Part shown: positions 17,695-26,556 of the stretch, one piece after another
Position numbering within the stretch: the stretch's first letter is position 1
Layout: each line of letters begins with the position of its first letter
NCBI GenBank assembly: GCA_022842935.1
Contig: JALHOP010000007.1
Location: 203,592-267,591 of the forward strand
Direction of reading: 5' to 3'
Source: Myxococcota bacterium
GTDB taxonomy: Bacteria; Myxococcota; XYA12-FULL-58-9; JALHOP01
DNA length: 64,000 nt
Translations under genes and position numbers: made by a program
The notes under the pieces: generated by a model
The model's database searches: none
What the model saw: the letters and a program-made list of their open reading frames with translations, nothing else
Told to the model about the DNA's origin: nothing

Positions 17695-18196
17695 TCTTCA
17701 ACCGTAAACTTACACGCATGCGTCCGAATCGGCTCTAGGGACCAACGCTCTGCGTGGCACTGTGCCGCTAACCCCCGATGATCGTTGGGCTACTCGCCAT
17801 CCCCCATGCGCCCTGCGCGCCAACCGCGCGCTTGGGTTTCGTTCGTGAGCTCGGCTTGGAGGCGCGCTTGGTTTCGTGCGTGCTTTCGTGTTGGGAGCGC
17901 GTTGGGGTTGGGCTTCCGTGCCGAAGTCTTCTTCTTGGCCATCGCTAGGAGCTACGCGACGTCGGGGAGTGGACAAAAACGCGACGCGGGTTCATGGCAC
18001 ACCTGAACGTGCGCCCTTGATCGCTTGAGTAACGCAACAAGCAAGGACACCCTGCCGATATGTCAGGGCCCCCCGGGGGCCTTGGCTTCGCCTCGGTCTT
18101 CAGGGCGGTACGTCGCGGCTTTGCTGCGGCATGGCCGCTTCCGTTGCGGTCATTCCACGCGCGAATCAATCCAAAAAAAGTCCTGGAGCAATCGTC
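17695..18196. other. Divergent intergenic region between the giant protein and the subtilase
   Basis: About 500 bases separating two divergent genes, so both promoters must lie here. It holds a GC-only near-palindrome GGGCCCCCCGGGGGCC near 18067-18082 and a poly-A run before the subtilase start. One small basic open frame on the minus strand (17790-17942) is listed separately. No clear promoter boxes, tRNA or repeat were found. Confidence 0.5.
17790..17942 (-). CDS. Possible small basic protein (50 aa)
   Basis: An ATG at 17942 on the minus strand opens a frame for 50 residues that begins MAKKKTSARKPNPNALPTRK and continues basic and helical (HARNQARLQAEL). The Lys/Arg-rich start resembles small nucleic-acid-binding or histone-H1-like proteins. 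There is no good Shine-Dalgarno sequence, and the GC-rich background makes chance open frames common, so this is only a candidate. Confidence 0.25.
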   Translation of the reverse strand: MAKKKTSARKPNPNALPTRKHARNQARLQAELTNETQARGWRAGRMGDGE

Positions 18197-19594
18197 ATGG
18201 GCGACCCCACCGTCCGTCCGGCGCAGTCCATCGCTGCGACCGCACCTGGTTCAACTGCCGCTGTCACCGCGCCCGCGACTCCAGCGCCTGCCACGTCGAT
18301 CATCCGCCGTTTCACCGACCTCATCGACCTTCGTCAGCGTAGCTACATCGTCTTCGGGGATCCGGGCGTCATGGAGTTGCAGGCGCCCAAAGCTTTCACC
18401 ATGCGCGGCACGTCGCCGACTGGCGAAGCCTGGACGACCGCGCTCCTCACCAGCGGACAAGCTCGCGCTCTTCAAGAGCGCGGCGTGCGCGTCGTCGAGG
18501 ACATCGAGTTCTCCGTCCCGCAACCGCCCATGGAGAGCTCGGAAGATTTCGAAGCCGACAACATCTTCGGGCGCGACATCCACCAGGTGACCCAGCTCAA
18601 CGCCATGGGCCCAGCGTTCGAGGGCGAAGGTGGTTTGTTCATCACGGTCGACACCGGCGTTGGCCGTCATCGTGACCTCCCCGCGACTGTCCGCTTCGAC
18701 AACGTGTACACCGAGGCTCCAGAAGATCCGCAGGCCGACGCGCGTAGCCACGGGACCCACGTGAGCGGCTCTGCCGTGGCCCGCGGCAATCCCGACACGG
18801 GCGGCACGCGCGGCATGGCGCCACGCGCGAGTCTCGCCGGCGTGCAGGTGTTGCAGGACAACGGTCGCGGTAACCTCTCGGCGATCCTTCGCGGCATCGA
18901 ACGTGCCGTCGAATTTGCGCGCGAGCACGACGGCTTCGTGGTCGTCAACATGTCGCTCGGCGCGAACGCCCGTCAGGACGCAGCCAATGATCCGATGGTG
19001 CAAGCCATCGAGCGCGCCACCCGTGAGCACGGCATCTTGTTCACCATCTCGGCGGGCAACCGCGGCCCCGGCCTCGGCACCGTCGGTACCCCCGGCATCA
19101 CGCCGAACGCCATCACGGTCGGCGCCATGGACCACCGCAATACGCCGGCTACCAATGACGACGTTGTCGCGCGTTTCTCGTCGCGTGACCGCGAAGGCGG
19201 ACCGAAGCCGACGCTCACCGCCCGCGGTGTCAACGTGCGCTCGACGCTGCCGAACGACGGCTACGGTAGCATGAGTGGAACGTCCATGGCCTCGCCCATC
19301 GCTGGCGGGGCAACGCTTGCGCTCGGCCAGGGTCTCCTCGCCATGTATCGGCGCGGCGAGCTCCGCGTCGACCCGCGTGAGCTGGTGAAGACCGGCGAGT
19401 TTCAACGCATCGTCGCCGAAGCGTCGCTCGATAACCCCGCCGTGGCGTCGAACCACGAAGGCGCGGGGGACCTGCGCATCATGGCCGCCTACCGCCTCTT
19501 CGTGCAGCGCTTCGGCACCGCGACCACCGCGGGGCCGGCGCCATACGTGCCGAATGGTCGCCTGCCGCAGGCGTCGTATCGGACGCCGTTCTAA
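18197..19594 (+). CDS. Subtilisin-like serine protease (S8 family)
   Basis: ATG 18197 is chosen because GGAG lies 8-11 bases upstream; ATG 18131 is in frame but lacks a site. The 465-residue product has the S8 catalytic triad: Asp in FITVDTGVGRHRD, His in SHGTHVSGSAV, and Ser in GTSMASPIAGG. The oxyanion Asn is in ISAGNRGPG. About 120 residues precede the catalytic domain and may act as a propeptide. No export signal is visible, so it may act inside the cell or be released by another route. It is divergent from the 1,532-residue caspase-like protein, making a protease pair. Convergent with the lipoprotein gene ending at 19691. Confidence 0.88.
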   Translation: MGDPTVRPAQSIAATAPGSTAAVTAPATPAPATSIIRRFTDLIDLRQRSYIVFGDPGVMELQAPKAFTMRGTSPTGEAWTTALLTSGQARALQERGVRVVEDIEFSVPQPPMESSEDFEADNIFGRDIHQVTQLNAMGPAFEGEGGLFITVDTGVGRHRDLPATVRFDNVYTEAPEDPQADARSHGTHVSGSAVARGNPDTGGTRGMAPRASLAGVQVLQDNGRGNLSAILRGIERAVEFAREHDGFVVVNMSLGANARQDAANDPMVQAIERATREHGILFTISAGNRGPGLGTVGTPGITPNAITVGAMDHRNTPATNDDVVARFSSRDREGGPKPTLTARGVNVRSTLPNDGYGSMSGTSMASPIAGGATLALGQGLLAMYRRGELRVDPRELVKTGEFQRIVAEASLDNPAVASNHEGAGDLRIMAAYRLFVQRFGTATTAGPAPYVPNGRLPQASYRTPF

Positions 19595-19690
19595 GGGTTC
19601 TGGGCCCGGCTAGCCCTTGCGTGGGGTACGGCACGCGCCAACGTTTGCCGCACGGTCGCGGGGTTTGCAGGAGCTTGCGCGAGCCTTCCG

Positions 19691-20560
19691 TCAATCAAGC
19701 GTTGCGAGGCGCGACGTCGAGCAAAGGCCGCCTCCGTTGAGATGTGCCTGGTCGACGATACTTTGAGTCACGAATTCGCGCAGGTTCGTGACGTCGTATG
19801 CGCCTGGGTCATAGACCACCGGAGTGCCATTGGAGTCGCGAAGAGGCTGACCGGAGCGATCTTTCAGGTCGAGGATGGGTTGGCTACCGAGCGCTTCGGC
19901 GCGAATGACCCCAGCCTCGTCCGCAACCGCCGCAAGCGCAGCGAAACGCAGCTTGACGCCGCGATGTGTCCCCAGCTTGTCGTAGAACATGTGCTCAACA
20001 TGAATCGTGATTTCTGCTTGCGCGGCCGAGCCTTCCGGAACCACGACGCCGAGCGTTCCGTCGACACCGTTCGTGCACTCGCTCATGACGACGTCGCTCG
20101 CGAAGCCCATGGCGAAGGTAAAGACGCCTTCGGGTTGCCGCACGGCGACCCCCTCGAGCCAGTAGGTGAAGCCCGAAGCCTGCATGCGCTCAACGTCCGC
20201 TGTCGCGACATGGCCGTCTGGCGTCTGCGTCGAAGTCGTCGGCGCAGCCGTCACGAACGAAACGCCCCATCGTCCAGCCGGGATGCCCTCGAGCGCGCCC
20301 AGCTCCACGTCGCCCTTCTGCAGATCCACCAGCACATCACCAGCGATGGCGCGGCGCTCTCCATCGGCAGCGACGAGCTCGACGTTTCGTACTGACACCA
20401 GATAGCGATCGAACTGCACCGACCAACCGTCGTGAAACAGACTCGAGGGATAGCCTCGTTGAGCACCTATTTCGCCGCTCACGGTGACCACGACATCGCC
20501 GGGCGTCGCCTGCCCGCACGCGGCACAGAAGCAAGTGAGCACGACGCCAAAGCGGATCAT
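19691..20560 (-). CDS. Receptor-system lipoprotein, family L2 (paralogue of 9839-10828)
   Basis: A 289-residue lipoprotein whose signal ends FCAAC (Cys15). The mature chain shares a series of motifs with the gene at 9839: GWSVQFDRYLVSVRNVEL, a VDL strand, AGRWGVSF, IHVEHMFY and the end AHLNGGGLC. The conserved IHxxHxF is a plausible metal site. It is the last gene of a three-gene minus-strand lipoprotein operon (23349 to 19691) that diverges from the second receptor operon. In the first locus the L2 gene lies directly downstream of the receptor, so here the same part is kept but on the opposite strand. Not assigned to any named family. Confidence 0.7.
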   Translation of the reverse strand: MIRFGVVLTCFCAACGQATPGDVVVTVSGEIGAQRGYPSSLFHDGWSVQFDRYLVSVRNVELVAADGERRAIAGDVLVDLQKGDVELGALEGIPAGRWGVSFVTAAPTTSTQTPDGHVATADVERMQASGFTYWLEGVAVRQPEGVFTFAMGFASDVVMSECTNGVDGTLGVVVPEGSAAQAEITIHVEHMFYDKLGTHRGVKLRFAALAAVADEAGVIRAEALGSQPILDLKDRSGQPLRDSNGTPVVYDPGAYDVTNLREFVTQSIVDQAHLNGGGLCSTSRLATLD

Positions 20561-20629
20561 GGGTTCAGTTCCGTAGCACCCGGCAGACCCAGGAGCGCAC
20601 GAGGACAGAGGTTGGCAACACCAGGGCCG

Positions 20630-22327
20630 TCACCGCACCACCCCGCTGCGCTCGAACACGATTTGAACCGAGGGCACGCTCGTTGGCCCGAGCTCCACCA
20701 CGTGCGTCCCCTCCGCTGAGAGCAAGACCTGCAGCCAGTAGAGAATCCCGTCGCAATGCGCCGACCGCTCGCCGGCCTCCGGCACTACGACCGTACCATC
20801 GGGGGCGCGCACGACGATGGGGACCAGGTGGTCGACGAAAAGACTCACGGTCTGCCCGGCCCGGGAGGGGCGTAGTGACACGAAGCCCCGCTGCGGCCCA
20901 CCGCCCGGCGGCATGGTCACCCGGTACGCGACGTGACCGCGCGCGAGCTCGGACTCGCCCGCTGCGCTCACCGTCTCCATCGCGAGCACGTCAGCAAAGG
21001 GGCCGTCAGCCGCATGGCCGCACGCATGATCAACGCTCCCGAGCACCGGCACCGACTCCGGCTCGAGCTCGAGGCCAACCGGGGGAGGCTGCGCCGGTGT
21101 GAGGCGGTAGGAGCGCACGAACCCGAGGAGGTCGCGAAACGCGCCCACGACCTCGGTACCGTTGGTTCCGTGCGCCCAGGTGTCGAGCGCGAACGCGAAG
21201 TCGAAGCTGGAGCGCGCCGGGAGACCGCTAGAAACGAAACCCCGCCAGCCGCGGGCGCCGACCCGTTCACTCCCGACATAGAGGAGCTCCCCGCCAGCCG
21301 CGCCCACGTCCTCGACGCGAACCTCTCCGCCATCGACGGGGGGTGCCGTGATCAGGGTGTCCCCCTCGAGCACGAAGCCCGCGCCGTCCCCGAGAACCCC
21401 AGTGATGCGTGTTCCGCCAGCGCTCAGCGCGCGCACCGCCCCGTCCACCGGGAACTGGAACGGTTCGAGCGTGTCGCTGCGGGCGGCATGGAGCCTCGGG
21501 CCGGCCCCTGTGTCGGCAGTCATGATTAGGGTGCCGTCCGTGAGCGTGCCGGCGGGTTGAGTGCCGGTGGCCCCAGACACGCGCCAGCGGCCAACGACCG
21601 CCGCCTGCCACTCTATCGCTTCCTCGACCCCGCCGTGTCGCGAGGCGCCGAAGGCGACGCCACTGGAATCGAAACGCTGGAGTCGAGTCTCGTCCGCGCC
21701 TGGGTCCTGCACCTCCGCCATCGCGCCGGCAGTACCTTCGACCCCGGTCCAAACCCCAGACCGCAGCGTGCGCCCGATCATCCTCCCGCCGTGGTCAACG
21801 TCGGCGAGCTCGCTCCCGTGTTGCTCGGGCATCACGCCGGCCGGTGGGGCGAAGCCGGTGGGCCCGGACTCGACGTCCAGGGCGACGTCGTAGGCGCGCC
21901 CCCCTGCCGTGATGCGGATCGCGGGGCGAACCAGCACGGTCACCTCGGCAGAGCCTATCTCGTCGGCGCCCTCACGGATTCGATAGCGAAACCGGTCCGT
22001 GCCGTTGAAGTGCCAGTCAGGCGTGTAACGGATGGCGCTGCCGAGCGTCTCCGACTGCACGACCGTGGCGCGGCCCCCTGTGGGTGCGACCGCGACCTCG
22101 AGTTGGGCCTGTTGGGGGACGGTCGTGGCGTCGTTGGCGAGGACCGCAATGACGGCGCTCCAGTTCTCCGGCGTGTCGAGCGTGTCGGGTCGCGCGAGGC
22201 CGGTATAGCCTTGCCCGCCGATCACGTCCGTGGTGTCGCTGTCAGAGTCGCCACCGCACGCCGATAGCGTCGCGAGTAGTGAGACCACCAGTCGGCGCGA
22301 GGCCGTAGGCCGCAGGAGCTCGATCAC
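20630..22327 (-). CDS. Lipoprotein with Ig-like N-terminal domain and C-terminal HAC-motif domain
   Basis: GTG 22327 with an upstream GAGG gives a 565-residue protein with a lipoprotein signal ending TLSAC (Cys about 24). Residues ~45-130 form a cadherin/Ig-like module (ANDATTVPQQ, FNGTDRFRYRIRE). Residues ~150-430 have repeated short strands reminiscent of extracellular propeller repeats. Residues ~455-565 contain VDHACGHAADGPFADV and a following VAYRVTMP strand. These correspond to EHACWHVANGPYETV and HYTVTLAE in the lipoprotein at 23471. That shared C-terminal domain, with H-A-C-x-H, may bind a metal. The gene is 11 bases downstream of its neighbour and 69 bases upstream of the L2 lipoprotein gene, so it is probably co-transcribed with both. 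Confidence 0.7.
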   Translation of the reverse strand: MIELLRPTASRRLVVSLLATLSACGGDSDSDTTDVIGGQGYTGLARPDTLDTPENWSAVIAVLANDATTVPQQAQLEVAVAPTGGRATVVQSETLGSAIRYTPDWHFNGTDRFRYRIREGADEIGSAEVTVLVRPAIRITAGGRAYDVALDVESGPTGFAPPAGVMPEQHGSELADVDHGGRMIGRTLRSGVWTGVEGTAGAMAEVQDPGADETRLQRFDSSGVAFGASRHGGVEEAIEWQAAVVGRWRVSGATGTQPAGTLTDGTLIMTADTGAGPRLHAARSDTLEPFQFPVDGAVRALSAGGTRITGVLGDGAGFVLEGDTLITAPPVDGGEVRVEDVGAAGGELLYVGSERVGARGWRGFVSSGLPARSSFDFAFALDTWAHGTNGTEVVGAFRDLLGFVRSYRLTPAQPPPVGLELEPESVPVLGSVDHACGHAADGPFADVLAMETVSAAGESELARGHVAYRVTMPPGGGPQRGFVSLRPSRAGQTVSLFVDHLVPIVVRAPDGTVVVPEAGERSAHCDGILYWLQVLLSAEGTHVVELGPTSVPSVQIVFERSGVVR

Positions 22328-22338
22328 GTCACGCCTCC

Positions 22339-23349
22339 TCAGGGACCGAAGTACGTCGCGGTGCCCCAGATGCGCCCGTTGCCAATCCCGGCGTACGACA
22401 TGAAGCCGCCACCCTCCGCGCGGAAGATGAGCGGCGGGTCGGCAACCGGGACCGGCCGCGCGGCGCCAGGAGGCCAGGTCGCGATCACCGTGGACGGCAC
22501 GTCACCTGGCAGATCGTACGAGACGAGCAGGGTGCCGTCTCTGTCGACTCCGATCACCCAAGTCTCCACTGCTGTCCCGTCCTCGAGGACGACGTCGACG
22601 AACTCGTGTTGCAAGGTCCCGTCGGTGCGGAGGGTCGAGAGCACCGCACCGGCGGGATCGCCGGGCCGGCTCGCGACCAGTCGTCCGTCGGCAGCAAAGC
22701 CCTGGTACGTGAGCGACCGCTCGAATCCGGGTCGCCCGAGGTCCACGCGCTCGCCATCCGGGCGCTCGACAAAGTAGCCATTCTGCGCCGAGTCCTCGCC
22801 GAAGAAAACATTACCGAGAGCGTTGCCGGCCTCATCGATGGACACGAAAGAGGTCGCGACCGCACCCGGAACCGCGCTTTCCTGGACGGTCCTCGTCGCC
22901 AAGTCGACGCGAAACGCTATCGTGACGTCCGAGCCATCGCTCAACCGACGGACGAAGCTGCCCACACCGATCCCTGCTTCGTTCGCACCCTGGATCCACA
23001 CGTCGGAGCCATCCGGAACACGGAGCAGCGTTGCGTCGCCTGTCGAGAGGTCCTGGATATAGCTCTCTGATCCTTCGGTCGTGAGGGTGCGACCGATGAG
23101 GTAGCGCGAGGTCAAGACGTCGATGACCGTGTCCGTGGCGAAGAGCTCAACGTACACGAACGAATTCTCCGTCAGGACGAAACCCACCCGGACATAGTCA
23201 TTCACCGTGTCGGGGGAAAAGTTTCCCGCGACCGGGTAGACGGTGGTCGTGTTGTCGGTCGTATCGTCGGGGACCCCAGGCTCGTCATTGGAACAGGATG
23301 CGGCGATCGCGATCAGGGCAACGGAGAGAACGGTGAGCGCGCGTTTCAT
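22339..23349 (-). CDS. Lipoprotein with propeller-like repeats, first gene of the divergent operon
   Basis: ATG 23349 gives a 336-residue protein beginning MKRALTVLSVALIAIAASCS, a lipoprotein signal (Cys19); the frame is open further upstream but that would place the signal internally. The mature part has repeats of the type GNALGNVFFGEDSAQNGYF and GFAADGRLVASRPGDP, resembling extracellular propeller or HAF-type repeats, and ends with IWGTATYFG. No family is certain. It leads a three-gene lipoprotein operon that diverges from the second TonB-type operon at 23471, and the two share one short promoter region. A role in presenting or binding the ligand at the cell surface is inference. Confidence 0.65.
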   Translation of the reverse strand: MKRALTVLSVALIAIAASCSNDEPGVPDDTTDNTTTVYPVAGNFSPDTVNDYVRVGFVLTENSFVYVELFATDTVIDVLTSRYLIGRTLTTEGSESYIQDLSTGDATLLRVPDGSDVWIQGANEAGIGVGSFVRRLSDGSDVTIAFRVDLATRTVQESAVPGAVATSFVSIDEAGNALGNVFFGEDSAQNGYFVERPDGERVDLGRPGFERSLTYQGFAADGRLVASRPGDPAGAVLSTLRTDGTLQHEFVDVVLEDGTAVETWVIGVDRDGTLLVSYDLPGDVPSTVIATWPPGAARPVPVADPPLIFRAEGGGFMSYAGIGNGRIWGTATYFGP

Positions 23350-23470
23350 GGCAGTTTCTGCACCAGCGGTGAGTGAGTGTGTCGCGGCTGCTAACACACC
23401 AAGCGTGCATATGCAATCATGTTGCGTTTCCATCGCGAAGCGGCTAGAACCCAAGTCGCCGAGGTTGTGC
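23350..23470. promoter_or_regulatory. Divergent promoter region with palindrome TGCATATGCA
   Basis: Only ~120 bases separate the divergent lipoprotein operons, so both promoters and any shared operator lie here. A perfect 10-bp palindrome TGCATATGCA sits at 23406-23415, followed by a second imperfect dyad GCAATCATGTTGC (23413-23425). TGCAT/ATGCA half-sites also occur in the 19-bp palindrome at 27355-27373, at the far end of the same operon. A metal-responsive repressor of the Fur/Zur type is a reasonable guess, not shown. Confidence 0.4.
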
Positions 23471-24097
23471 ATGCTGTTGCGGTCCCGGTTGGCCTTTCTG
23501 ACATGCGTCACTGCTGTGGCCGCCTGCGGTGATGAGGCGTCGCCCGTGGCGGACGTGGATAACGCCGACCCGTGCGCGCCAAACGGGCACGTTCACCGTG
23601 AGCCAGAGGGCGATTGGTGTCACTGCAACCGTGGCTACCTCGCCGCCGAAACCGAGCTCGCCTGCGTCGCCGACCCAAGCTACGTGCCCAGGGTCGGCTT
23701 CGACTTTGGCGACAACGGCGAACACGCCTGCTGGCACGTCGCCAACGGCCCCTACGAGACGGTGCAAGCGTCGACGTCCAGCGCTCCCGACGTTGGTCGC
23801 TTCCACACCCACTACACGGTGACCCTCGCCGAGATCGAGGCCGGTAGCTACGAAGCAAGGCTCACCTACCCGGCGCGCACGACCGGCGACTACGTCGTCT
23901 ACCTCAGCCAGGACGTTCCACTGACCGTTTACGAGGGTGAGCTCCTGGTCGATCCAGTCGACCGGGAACCCACGAACGCCTGCGCCGGGCTCGTGATTCA
24001 AGCGGGTTACGAGCTGACCGAGCGGGTGACGTACACGCTGGTCATCGGCCCCACGAGCAGCGCTGAGCTCGCGCTCGTCATCGAAGAAGTGTATTAA
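23471..24097 (+). CDS. Lipoprotein with HAC-motif domain upstream of the second receptor
   Basis: ATG 23471 gives a 208-residue lipoprotein (MLLRSRLAFLTCVTAVAAC, Cys19). After a short Cys-rich, EGF-like part (GHVHREPEGDWCHCNRGY) comes a domain with GEHACWHVANGPYETVQAS, then HTHYTVTLAE, and C-terminal beta strands. The H-A-C-x-H plus N/DGP pattern is shared with the C-terminus of the lipoprotein at 20630-22327. The N-terminal HxH and CxC groups and HTH add more potential metal ligands. It ends 14 bases before the receptor GTG, so it is co-transcribed with receptor and L1 lipoprotein. No named family recognised. Confidence 0.68.
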   Translation: MLLRSRLAFLTCVTAVAACGDEASPVADVDNADPCAPNGHVHREPEGDWCHCNRGYLAAETELACVADPSYVPRVGFDFGDNGEHACWHVANGPYETVQASTSSAPDVGRFHTHYTVTLAEIEAGSYEARLTYPARTTGDYVVYLSQDVPLTVYEGELLVDPVDREPTNACAGLVIQAGYELTERVTYTLVIGPTSSAELALVIEEVY

Positions 24098-24111
24098 CTG
24101 ACGGGGTTAGC

Positions 24112-26556
24112 GTGCTGGCCGTCATGCTGGTCGCGGTGTACGCCGCGGCGGACTTAGATCCAGCGTCGCAAGACGACGACCTTGTCCCCCCCGAGGTTGT
24201 GGAGGCGCAACCGCCGGTGCTCGCGGAGGAGGTCCTGCCATCGGCTGTGACCTACGTCGTGGCGATCGCATCGGTCGATGCGGACGGCGCGGTCACCGCG
24301 ACGCAGATCGAGACGTCTGGTGGCGAAGCCCTCGACGCAGCGGTCATGCGGGCCCTCGCCACGTGGCGCTTCACTCCGGCGAGGCGCAACGGCCTGCCAA
24401 TCCCGTCAACCGTGCGTGTACCCTTCACATTCGCTCCGAACGACGCGGCAGCCGAAACACCCACGCCTCCACCACCCCCCGTCGCTCCAGAACCCGAGGC
24501 TCCCGCGTCGCCGACCTACGAAACCGTGGTGTCGACGCGTGGGCATCGCGCCATGGTCTCGGTCTCCGATTTCGGCGTCGAGCTCGGCGAACTGAAGCGC
24601 ATTCCGCGGCGGTCGGCGACTTCGTACCTGACGCTGGTTCCGAGCGTCATGCTCACGAACCATGGCGGCGAGGGCCACGCCGATTCCGTCTTCCTGCGCG
24701 GCATCGCTGCCGGCGAAGGCAAGGACATCGCCATGTCGGTCCAGGGGGTACCCCTGAACGAGGTCGCGAACGCGCATGGCCACGGCTACGCCGATACGTA
24801 TTTCATCATCCCCGAGCTCGTAAGCCGACTCCGAGTGGTCGAAGGCCCTTTCGATCCTGCGCAGGGTGACTTCGCGGTAGCTGGCTCGGCAAGCTTCGAG
24901 CTCGGTGTCGAGCGTCGGGGCGTGTCGGTAAGCGGGTCGGTCGGCAACTTCGGCAGCAAGCGCTTGAGTGGCGTGTGGGGTCCAGGTGCGAGCTCGGACA
25001 CGTTCGTGGGCATGCTCGTGCGCCGTGGCGATGGCTTCGGCCCCAATCGCGCGTACAGCAACGTCTCTGCGATGGCGCAACACAAACTGGTGCTCGACCA
25101 GGCGACCACATTGACGCTCTTCGCGGCGAGCTACGCCGGACGCTTCTCCTCGGCGGGCGTCTTGCGGGACCCCGATCTCCGCCGCGGCGACATTGACTGT
25201 GGCAACAGCGAGCCGTTCTTTTGCAGCTACGACCGCAATCAGGGCGGTGCCATTCAGCGACACATCGGCTCCGTGTCCTTAGCCTGGCGCGGCGAGGATG
25301 GCAGCAGCGCCGAACAAAACGTCTATGCCCACCTGCGTACGCAGCGCATGCGCGAGAATTTCACGGGCTTCCTCAACGACGTGCCGCCGCTAGGCGAAAC
25401 GCAGCGGGGCGATCTCAACGAGCAGTCGTACGGGGGCATCACCATCGGCGCCGCCGGTCACTACCGCGCGCGCGCGCGCATGGTGGACATCGAGCTGGGC
25501 TACTTCACGCGCTACGACGATGTGAACACACGCTCACGCCGTCTGCGGGCGAGCAATGGCGCGCCCTATGCGCAGCTCTTCGACAACGACGTGCGGTCGA
25601 CCAATGTAGCCGGCTATGTCACCGCGCGCGGCCGCTGGGCGTGGCTGACTGCACGCGTTGGCTTGCGGCTCGAGAGCTTCTTCTTCACGGTTCGCGATCG
25701 CAATCGATCCACTGTCGACCGCGAGGGCACGCGCTTGAGCGACGACAGCATCGACGCGTACGGCCAGACGGTGAACCCGCGGGCATCGCTCGAAGCCAAG
25801 CTCAACTCGACGAGCTCACTGTTCGCGAGCTTCGGTATGGGAGCCCGCTCGAGTGACGCCGCCGCGCTCTCGAATGGCGAGCTTGCGCCCTTCGCGCGTA
25901 TCGTCGCCGCGGACTTCGGAGCCCGGGATGTGCGTGCCATAGCGGATACGCAAATCGACTCGCGAGCTGGCGTCTTCGCGACCCGCGTGAGCCGCGACCT
26001 CGTGTTCGACGAGGTTGCCGGACGCAATCAGCCCATCGGGGCGAGCAACCGCTCGGGCGCATTCACGAGCGTGCGTGTCACCCATGGCTCGCACCTCGAT
26101 CTGCTAGCGAGTGCATCATACACCCGCGCCTATCAGCCCGCGCCAGGCACGAGCGTCTGGCGGATCTTCGACGGGCCAGAGCTCCCGTACGCTCCACGCG
26201 GTCTCGTCCGCTTCGACGGATGGGTCGGAGACGAGGGCACGCTGTTCGGCCACGCCTCGACCTACGGATTCGCGCTCGGGGTCGGCGTCATAGGCCCCCG
26301 CCCCCTGCCGCTCGGCACCTCGAGCCAGGCGATCGTGCTGGTCGACACCTCACTCAACTTCGGCGTTGGTCCACTCGAGATCACGGCCTCGGTGACGAAC
26401 CTCTTCGATCGGCGCTGGCGCGAGAGTGAGTTCAACTATGCGTCGAACTTCCGCGAGGCCGGTGCCGAGCCGTCGCTGGTGGCGGTACGTCACTTCTCGG
26501 CGGGGGCACCGCGCATGGTCTTGTTCACCACGGCTCTTCATTGGGACGCACCATGA
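24112..26556 (+). CDS. TonB-dependent receptor with N-terminal TonB C-terminal domain (second copy)
   Basis: GTG 24112 gives 814 residues; ATG 24124 is an alternative. A short signal (MLAVMLVAVYAAA) precedes a TonB C-terminal domain at ~35-108 (VVAIASVDADGAVTATQIE, TWRFTPARRNG, VPFTF). It is followed by a Pro-rich linker and a TonB-box-like ETVVST at residue 137. The plug has VPSVMLTNHGGEGHADSVF, NAHGHGYADTYF and FDPAQGDFAVAGS, which align motif by motif with the receptor at 6496. The barrel ends near residue 814. The HGHGYAD loop parallels HIHGQGYAD in the first receptor, so ligand chemistry is probably shared. No motor genes follow; it likely uses exbB-exbD-tonB at 10903-12768. The downstream lipoprotein overlaps by 4 bases (ATGA). 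Confidence 0.86.
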   Translation: MLAVMLVAVYAAADLDPASQDDDLVPPEVVEAQPPVLAEEVLPSAVTYVVAIASVDADGAVTATQIETSGGEALDAAVMRALATWRFTPARRNGLPIPSTVRVPFTFAPNDAAAETPTPPPPPVAPEPEAPASPTYETVVSTRGHRAMVSVSDFGVELGELKRIPRRSATSYLTLVPSVMLTNHGGEGHADSVFLRGIAAGEGKDIAMSVQGVPLNEVANAHGHGYADTYFIIPELVSRLRVVEGPFDPAQGDFAVAGSASFELGVERRGVSVSGSVGNFGSKRLSGVWGPGASSDTFVGMLVRRGDGFGPNRAYSNVSAMAQHKLVLDQATTLTLFAASYAGRFSSAGVLRDPDLRRGDIDCGNSEPFFCSYDRNQGGAIQRHIGSVSLAWRGEDGSSAEQNVYAHLRTQRMRENFTGFLNDVPPLGETQRGDLNEQSYGGITIGAAGHYRARARMVDIELGYFTRYDDVNTRSRRLRASNGAPYAQLFDNDVRSTNVAGYVTARGRWAWLTARVGLRLESFFFTVRDRNRSTVDREGTRLSDDSIDAYGQTVNPRASLEAKLNSTSSLFASFGMGARSSDAAALSNGELAPFARIVAADFGARDVRAIADTQIDSRAGVFATRVSRDLVFDEVAGRNQPIGASNRSGAFTSVRVTHGSHLDLLASASYTRAYQPAPGTSVWRIFDGPELPYAPRGLVRFDGWVGDEGTLFGHASTYGFALGVGVIGPRPLPLGTSSQAIVLVDTSLNFGVGPLEITASVTNLFDRRWRESEFNYASNFREAGAEPSLVAVRHFSAGAPRMVLFTTALHWDAP

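Noticed and set aside
17710-17976. Minus-strand 88-codon open frame upstream of the giant protein
   Set aside because: Composition is Arg/Pro/Ala noise; a different frame in the same place (17790-17942) is the only mildly plausible small gene.
18065-18082. GGGCCCCCCGGGGGCC as a terminator or binding site
   Set aside because: It has no loop and no T tract, and homopolymer-like GC palindromes are expected by chance at this GC content.
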